Shown here piece by piece: positions 56,621-64,000 of a stretch of 64,000 nucleotides of DNA. This DNA is from Strigops habroptila (lineage: Eukaryota > Chordata > Aves > Psittaciformes > Psittacidae), in the NCBI RefSeq assembly GCF_004027225.2, contig NC_044288.2, positions 14,270,744-14,334,743 of the forward strand, given 5' to 3'. The notes beneath the pieces were generated by a model. The model had not been told where the DNA came from. It made no database searches and worked only from the letters and a program-made list of their open reading frames with translations. How positions within the stretch are numbered: the stretch's first letter is position 1; every line of letters begins with the position of its first letter. The translations under genes and the position numbers were made by a program.

Positions 56621-58900
56621 CCAAGCTGGTGTGGGTGCCCTGTGTGAAACAGCGCTGCTCCCTCATGTGAATGCCACAGGAATCAGCGCAAGGAGGCTCT
56701 ACCTGCCATGAAGGGAGTATCTGTTTGTGGTACCCATCATGGACACACAATTGGAGATGATGGAAGAAATGAGCCCATGAGCTCTGACTGGCTCAGGCGA
56801 CCCACATACATGGAGAGCCCCAGCTGACCTCTCTTAAGCCAGAAGAAACTATTGCACCGATGCAGGAGTGATGCTTCTGCCCTAAAACCTCTTCTTTCCC
56901 CACTCAGATTCCCTGCTGAGACCAACACTGACCCCCAAAGCCCTGGGGCCAGGAGGCAGGAGGTGCCACCATCATCCCCTGATGCCTTGGCTTGTGGTTT
57001 GAGTGCTGACCCATGGTGGCACCTCTCCACGCATGTGGAGAAGCGGAGAAGAGCTCCCTGACGAAAACCAGCGCCTTCCCCTCCTCCGTCCACTTTCCAT
57101 TCCTGAAGCAAATTTACAAGGGCTCTAAAATGTCCCGCTCCAGGGCATCAGCCAACTGCTAATGGCTGGGGATTGGGAAAGACATTTCCTCCGCGTGAGA
57201 AGGATTGCATAAGCGCTTATTAAGGCAGCTCCTGGCTTTGTCTAAAGCATCTGGTTTGGGGCATAGCTGGAGACAAACTGCTGGATTTGGATGGGGCAGG
57301 GCTGGGCCCAATGCTTCCAACTTCCCCCTCATGGTTCAGGTCATCTCGATGTGCCAGTGGGGAAAAGGGAGGTGGGTTGTGAGGTGAGATGTGTCTTTGT
57401 CCCCCTCGTGGCTCCTCCCGTCCCACGCAGTGTTGTGTGTTGTGTGTATCGCAGGTAATTGGCTTTGCCATGGGAGAAAGCTGGTGACAGTGGTCCAGAC
57501 CACCAAATCTTGGGATGCTCTAATGGGGCTCCACTGTGCTGCAGGTTCAATGCAGAGCACTGGCACCGGGGAGTAGCATCCTTCCCTATGATGGGACCAT
57601 GTCCCAGTATCCATACTTCCCACCCTCCTCTCCATGCGCATCTACTTGGGGGTTTTAATTCACTTTGTCTGCAAGCTTTTGGGGGCAACTCCAGTTCTCA
57701 TCGCGCAGTGCCTTGTGCCGGGCCCAGCTCTGCCTTCCCAGCACTGCCAGGGTGGGAGGATGAGGGCAGTTAGTGGTGCCTCATTATACTGTTGTCCCCA
57801 GCTCTCCCAAATTCCCAGGACTTCCCTCTCCCTGGGTGCAGGAGTTACTAGTCCACTCCCAAGGGCTGGTATTCCCTTGGTTCCCCTCGCTGCATCCCAA
57901 GAGGTCCATGCAGCCACTGGAGCAGCCACCAGATTATAGAGAGTTGCAAGATGGCTTTCTGAAGGTTGGGTTTGTTCTCTGCAGATTGAGATGGTTTTAA
58001 AAATTAACAAGCATCTGTTAAGACTTTTTTGGGTTTGCAACTGAAAATTATTTGGGGCTGGAGGTTTTAAACCATTTTAGTGCTTTTTTCCCACCCTTTT
58101 TTCCCCGTTTTATAAATGGGAGGCGGCAGCAGCAGGAGTGCAGCCAGCATCAGGCTGGGGCTGCAAATAGTCTCCTTTTAAGGATGCAAGTTTTGGGTCA
58201 GTTATTTGTGTTGTTTCCTTGGGATTTTCTTTATGCCCCCCCCCCCCCCAAAAAAAAAACAGGGAGAAAAACCGGGAATCCTGGAAATCTGTGTCTTTCA
58301 TTAAAAACAACATTTTCTCACACAAAGCTGCTGCTGGCCATGGGCTGTATCCAACCACACCAGCACAGCCCATGGAAGACGGTGTTGTATGGGGGTGCTA
58401 CAAGGGGGAGGCAGTGTGGCCTAGGAGGGTGGTTGGGCTCTTTGCCGAAGCTGCCATCCCAGCACTGGAATGTGCTCCCAAAATACACCATCCCAAACAC
58501 ATTGCAGAGCAGCCAGCCCCATGCGATGCTGGGGGACACCTCCTGTGCCTTCCACCCCTGGCCTTGTATCCAAGAATGGGTGGTTTGGGGCAAGAAAACA
58601 TCTTTTTCATGACATTATTATTATTATTTATAAAAGCTGCCCCCGTCTCACTCCTATCATCCCGGCAGCCCCTGGGTTTGGGCTAAGGGTGGAAATTTGC
58701 CTCCCAAGGGCTGGATTTCCCCCATTCCAAGCTGGCATCCAGCACCCAGTGCGGTGGTACCAGTGCCTTCAGGGCACCCATGGGCATAGGAGGTGGTGGG
58801 GATGTTTTGGCAGGGAAAAGGCCCACATACACAGGGTGTCCTGTTGTCAGTGTGGGCCACAGTGCTTGCTTTCAGGAAGTCATGGGATAGGGATGTGCTG
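56621..58900. other. HAND1 upstream flank, nothing definite
   Basis: Intergenic GC-moderate sequence; a C-run followed by an A-run occurs at about 58237-58259 and an ATT repeat at 58615-58630. I see no gene or recognisable transposon. Confidence 0.55.
58237..58259. repeat. C-run joined to A-run
   Basis: About 13 C followed by 10 A. Length is prone to sequencing error, so small indels here should not be interpreted. Confidence 0.85.
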
Positions 58901-58919
58901 TGAAAAATGAATCCAGACC

Positions 58920-59370
58920 CACAGAGAATAATGGCTTTATTTATCATATATCAATATGCGACTGCTCCTAACATCCTCTGGAGTAAAAACTGTTTGAAAT
59001 GGAGCTTATTGCAAGGAAAAAAACATTTCTCCCATAAAAATGCCGATCCCACCCCAATCCTTGAAACTGAAACAAAATAGTTTGCTTTGAGCTGAAGACA
59101 TGTCTGCTCTTGGCTCCTTGTTTCCCAAGCAGAGCAGTGAACACGAAGGAAAAACAAGCCTTCCCCATTAAAACATGCTTAAGCGAAACTCCAGTTTTCT
59201 CTAAACCTTTGCTTGGAAGCATTTGGAGCAGCTTCGTGCAAACCAGTTCTGCCCTTTGAGAAGCCATTAAAGTAAAAACCACCCAACCCAAAACGCCCAT
59301 TTCTGCAGGAAGCATCTCGTTTGGACAAAAAGGGGTTGTTTTACACCATAAATCCAAGAGCTCCCGGGGA
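58920..59370. promoter_or_regulatory. Candidate AT-rich conserved block
   Basis: A long AT-rich unique interval with GGCTTTATTTATCATATATC, CCCATAAAAATG, AAGCCATTAAAG and ACACCATAAATCC. CCATAAA words recur as in the 56040 block. Called on composition only. Confidence 0.3.
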
Positions 59371-59759
59371 AGTGTGGCAAAACCCGCCCTTCAGCGCTGG
59401 CGGTGGAGCAGCTCCAGGGATGTTTTGCAGGACACATCCTGGTTGTCCCAGCTGATGGAGCATCTCCATCTTCAGCATGGTGTGTTTTCCATCGGGATGA
59501 AGGCTTGCAGGGGTGTATTCTGGCAGGGAAGAGGGTTTGGAGCAGTGTTCACCCCAGTGCTCCTGTGGGCTCTCCAAAGGGCCCATCCCTTTGGAGATGA
59601 GGACACTCACCCCAGGACAAGTAAAAACTCTTCCCCAATGCAGTGCCAAGGGCTTCATAAAGCCCTTTTATTTTTCACTGAATCCATGTTACTCTAAAGC
59701 ACAGAAGAAAAAATCCCAGTAATTCCTAAGCCAGTCGCATACACACCAGCAATCCCCAC

Positions 59760-59910
59760 ATGATATTTTATACATATACATATGTTTCTATATATTTATG
59801 TATATATTATATGTAGCATATATTGTGTATTTGTATATATATACACAAAACATGTATGTTGTGTATATATATGTCGTGTGTATATATTATGTGTATATAT
59901 ATATGGTGCT
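59760..59910. repeat. TA/TATG/TGTA microsatellite
   Basis: 150 bases of TATATA, TATGTA and GTGTATAT words; a degenerate alternating purine-pyrimidine tract. Confidence 0.92.
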
Positions 59911-61610
59911 GCTTTTTCTGCTAATGGCATCATCAGACTGTGATTTAAGGACAATTATTCCTATTCCAGGGTCTTCTGCAGTGGATTTTTGACATGCAGC
60001 TGCCCTCCCTATGCAGAAAGCCCGGCCCATTGAGACCCTCCCAGGCTGCTCAGCCCAACATCTGTGAAATCAGGTAAAAATTGTTATTACTTATGGGTTT
60101 ACATGAACCTGCCCTTTATAAGGGGAACTGGGATCCTTCTGGATGAGCACTCCTCCTTGCCATGACTTTCCTCAGGAGGGAACAGGGAGGGAAGGGGCCA
60201 CGCTGCTGTGAAACCACCATTTGGGAGGGTGGTGGTGGTTTTCTTGAGCCAAACCGGCAAGAAACATCATGTCTAAAGATGACAGGCTTAATTTGCAGTG
60301 TCATTAACCAGAGCCGAAACCCTAGATGGGCTGGGTCTCCTGTGAGCAGCGCGCTCGCTTCCCGCGCTGCAGCTGATCTTTCTCTTGATTCTGCCAGATA
60401 AAGGCCTTTGAGGGTGCATTTCACTCACTCAGACCTTGCTTTTCTTCACATGGATGTTATTATTTAATATGTGGGATGAGGAAGTAATTTTTCCCCTTCT
60501 CTCAGACACATCCATAGTGAGTGAATGTACCCCCTGTATTGCACTGGCTCCCCAGCATGCTTGTGCTTCCCCATGTATTTGCAGGAGGTTCAAATAGGCA
60601 CACAGCATGACCCTCGGAAAGCATCCCTTCTCACCAGGAGAAAAGCTTTCATTTCCAAGCTGCCCATAGCTTGGAGGTCTCATGGAAATAAACCCCAGGA
60701 TCTGACCCATGGGTAATGTGTGAGGCTGGTGTGAGATGCAGGTAGGCAGAGGGACAGGGAAGACCCACAGAATCCATGTAACCATCCTTCTCTCGGCCCT
60801 GGTTGTGGTTACAAACCATATCCCCACTTACAAGCAGCGCTGGATGTGGAGAGCAGCCCTGAGCTGAGCAAGCTGCGCTTTAGCATTTGGCCACACCAGT
60901 GGCTCTGCTGTGCTTATGGATACCAGCACTTAAACACAAACTGCTTCTTCTAACGCACACGGTTGCTCTGGGCTCAGCGAGCAGAGGCAGGAGGCAAAGG
61001 GGCTCACATGAAGCTTGCTGGCAAGCGAGCAGTGGAGCTGAGCGTGCTGCCTGCCTTCACACGGGGCCAGAGCACAGTAGGAAAAAATACCGCAATAGGC
61101 AAAGCATCTCCCGTTTGCCCCTAAGCTCCGGCTCTTCCTGTGCTGATAACAAGCCCAGTAAATCTCCCTGCAGCACTGAGGCATTTTTTCCCCCTCTCCT
61201 GCCCTCGCGGCAGTGCCTTGTCAGACACGGGACCCATGGCAGGGCTGCCTTTCTCTCTGCTCTGTGGGGAAATACCCCAAAGCTGTGCAGCCCCCTGAGC
61301 ATCCCAGCAGGCCCCCAAGCCCTGGGAAGGCAGCCGGGTGCAGGCAAGAGCTGTCTCCTCTCTAATTGTCCCCCTGGAGCTCTGTGGCTGATATCTCTGG
61401 CCATCAGGGCTGGTGCCGGGCTGACTCAGGCAAGATGCAGACTGATACAGCCCCTCTGTCCTGTTGACAGGGATGCAGGCCAAGAGCTGGGGAGGAAAAC
61501 CCGGAGTATGTGTCCAAACCCTTCCTTGTCTTAGTGCTTCAGCTGCAATGGGGAGCTTGTGCGGTGAGCAGGCTGGTGCCCAGCCCTGGGCTCTATGAAC
61601 CTGAGCCACT
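59911..61610. other. HAND1 distal upstream flank
   Basis: Intergenic. The part at 60250-60420 is motif-dense (see the separate entry). The rest shows no repeat or gene. Confidence 0.55.
60250..60420. promoter_or_regulatory. Candidate MEIS/GATA element
   Basis: AAGATGACAGGCTTAATTTG (TGACAG is MEIS/TGIF type), GTCATTAACC, then CCAGATAAAGGCCTTTGAGG (GATA plus TCF-like CTTTGA) within 170 bases. About 8 kb upstream of HAND1. Motif-based. Confidence 0.3.
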
Positions 61611-61720
61611 TAGAATCACAGAATGGTTTGGGTTGGAAGGGACCTTAAAGCTTATCCAGTTCCAACCCCCTGCCATGGGCAGGGACACCTTCCATTACAC
61701 CAGGTTGCTCCAAGCCACTG
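61611..61720 (-). repeat. CR1 LINE 3'-end fragment
   Basis: TAGAATCACAGAATGGTTTG, then 'gttggaagggaccttaaagc' and 'ccatgggcagggacaccttc': the reverse complement of the avian CR1 3' end. Similarity stops after 'caggttgctccaagcca'. It is closer to the consensus I remember than the copy at 6335, hence perhaps younger. Confidence 0.94.
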
Positions 61721-64000
61721 GTTGCACCACTTGCTGGATGTGGCTTGTGGCTGGATGCATGGCACTGACCTGGGAGTGCTTGAGCCTGCTCAAACCCAGG
61801 TGAGATGCAACGTTGCTGCTCTGGAAAAGCAGCTCTGCATGTGCTCTGCAGCAGGATGGGGTTTTCTCAAACTGGGAGCCATGCTGGGACCACAGGGATA
61901 ATCATTTCCCTTGCAGAGAGCCACAATGTCACCTCTTGATCGCTCACTTATGGGTGACAAAGAGCCAGGACTCCTCTTTTGTCCCACCATGGTGCTGTCC
62001 CCTTCCCGCAGCCAGGCCCCTGCCACCAAATACATACCACTGTGCCATGGCTGGGCTGCTGCCCCATTGGGACCTTCCTCCGTCCCACACCAGCAAACGC
62101 TGTTGGTTTTCCTTTTCCTCTCCTGAATCCCTCATAAATTTCCCATTGCCGGCTCTGCCAGCGCCATGTTCCCATTAAACCTCGCAGGCTGACTGCATCT
62201 GTCAGTGTCACTGTCTGGGGCTGGAATGTGTCACCCTGCTCCAGAGAAGTCATTTATTTAGCTGTAGTGGAGCATTTCAGGACAAAGTGCTGGGTTGGAT
62301 CACGGTGGGACAGTTTTCCTGTGGTGGCAAGCGCTGATCCATCTCGCGCAGAGGGAGGAAAGCGTCGCTGCTGGATTCTTTCCTATTTAATTTTCCTAAA
62401 CAGAGGGCTCAGGAGTGCGAGAGCTGCCCATCAGCAGGATCCTGCGCTGTGCTGGAGCGACCTAAGGAAAGGAAAAAAGGGAAAACTTTTTAAAGTTTGC
62501 TTTAAAAAGTCTCCAAAACCCCTGAGTCTGGAGCAGACGTTTTTAACCACCATCCCCATCGTGTCTCACTGCTTCTGTAAGGACCCTTGGGGTTTCTGGC
62601 TGGCAGCAGGAGTGGCCCCATAGTTGGGTATGCCCTATGTGGTGGCAAGGGCTGGGGTTTGTAGGGTCTGGGATGTCCATGGTGATGGAGGAAGCACATA
62701 CAGCTGTGTTCCAGCACAGCCCCATGTTCCTGCAGGCAGCATGGGCAGGGAAGCACTGGTGGTGACAGTGTGATGACGATGGGGAGCAGCCAGCCATGAT
62801 CTGCCCTTGCCCACACCATGCACAGCAGGTCCCTAATGTCGAGGAGGGGGTTCTCTTGTAGGTATTAGACGTGACAATGAGACTTTCAGCATTAAAACAT
62901 AAAATGAAATCACGCACCTGCTCTTGTTGCCCATCTAAGTGTGCAGCTGCATGCAGGAACCCCTGGTGCTGGGAAATGCTCTGTCCTGACCATGGCATCC
63001 CCTCATCCCTGATTGTAATGGGAGGGATGTGTGTTTGGGGGGACATGGAACCAAAGGGACAGCTGGTCACCTCAAGGATGGACACCGTTCTTCTTCATAG
63101 CTGTGCAGCAGGAGCAAGCCATCCTCAATGCAGCGATGAAGGACTCGGCTGTCTTCCTTCAGGATACATGCCTTTGGGTGGTACTGTGCCACCAGTGAGA
63201 GGTTTCCTGTTGCTTTTTCCCAGCTACCTGTGCTAGTATCCTCCAGGAGGGCTCAGATGTACTGGGAAGTGCCTCTCCTTAGGGTGCTGCCCGGTGACCT
63301 GCGCATGGTAAGGGGTGGAAGAGACAGTCAGTCTGTATTGCTTTGTTTACAAGAACATATTTGCAGTGATTGATGTCTGAGCTGGGGAAGTATGCTTGCA
63401 AGTGAGACTTTAAAACATGAATCAAACAGTGTTTGGAATACGTACGCTGCTCTGTCAAACATTTCTCGGTGCTTGGAGTCTGCAGAGCCTGCGCGTCCAG
63501 AGGTACCCGTGCCTGCGCGGAGGAGTCTGGAGGCGAAGCAGCATCCTTCAGCCTCGGCATCACCTCTCCACACCGAGAGGCTGCTGGGGATGGGTTGGGG
63601 TCTGAATCCATGGTCACTCTGCCGAGGGGTGCATACAGAGGTGTCCCGTTAAGCGCTGTCCATCATGGGACATTCCTTGCGACGCTCCTTACTGCCAAAT
63701 CGTTCCCCAGGGCTGCCGAGGAATGAGAGCAGCCCTGGAGGACAGAGTCAGCTTTCAGGCTTCCTTCCCCTCCAGATAACCTGATTGCCCGTAGAGAGAA
63801 GAAAGGTCTGGAAAGGGCGGGCTGTATCCAGATGTTCACTAAGTGCATTAAGACCCTCAGCCAGAGGAGCACATGCTTCAGGTTAAGCCCCTGAGCAGTC
63901 CCAGCTGCAGCAGTATTAATGAAGTCTTCAGTTAATCGCTTGCTGAATGCTCTCCCTGATAAGGGCTGGAGTGGTTTATAGGGGACAGGGAATCTTCTCA
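61721..64000. other. Distal intergenic flank
   Basis: No gene is supported. A unique AT-rich stretch at 63330-63460 has TTTGTTTAC (forkhead) and TGATTGATG (PBX type). The last 120 bases contain ATTAATGAAG and TTAATCGC. Reading frames here have no recognisable domain. Confidence 0.55.

Overview
The window is a stretch of bird nuclear genome, most likely galliform, although the species is not proved. The evidence is CR1 LINE fragments carrying the avian 3' end (ATTCTATGATTCT-type), an LTR-like repeat I recognise from bird genomes, and intron-rich vertebrate genes. The gene order GALNT10 - SAP30L - HAND1 is the same as on human 5q33. There are no bacterial, viral or CRISPR features.

Layout. (1) 1-22396, + strand: the 3' part of GALNT10, an eight-exon run encoding the last 417 residues (DxH metal site, Gal/GalNAc-transferase motif, ricin-type lectin domain), followed by 3'UTR or intergenic DNA with a degenerate minisatellite and CR1 pieces. 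(2) About 30690-32060: a CpG-island promoter of housekeeping type (CCAAT, GC boxes, ETS motif, no TATA). (3) 31399-37314, + strand: complete SAP30L in four coding exons, 178 aa, probably with a ~4.9 kb 3'UTR ending near an AATAAA at 42236. (4) 42260-50570: intergenic DNA with candidate regulatory elements (GATA, CArG and homeodomain motifs). (5) 51085-52144, - strand: complete HAND1, two coding exons, 200 aa, with a TATA box at 52382-52388, in a second CpG island. (6) 52400-64000: the gene-free upstream flank of HAND1, holding simple repeats, one CR1 fragment and several AT-rich, motif-dense islands that look like enhancers.

The three genes do not form a pathway. GALNT10 is a Golgi enzyme that starts mucin-type O-glycans. 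SAP30L is a Sin3-HDAC corepressor subunit. HAND1 is a developmental bHLH factor of heart, lateral mesoderm and extra-embryonic tissue. The wide non-coding flanks around HAND1, reaching into GALNT10 introns, fit a developmental regulatory domain with two widely expressed bystander genes. That is inference.

I found no undescribed biological system. The points most worth checking are a GC-AG intron exactly at the catalytic/lectin boundary of GALNT10, whose read-through would give a lectin-less protein; an A19 tract at the predicted 5' end of HAND1 mRNA; a NAGNAG acceptor in HAND1; and clustered cardiac-type motifs on both sides of HAND1.
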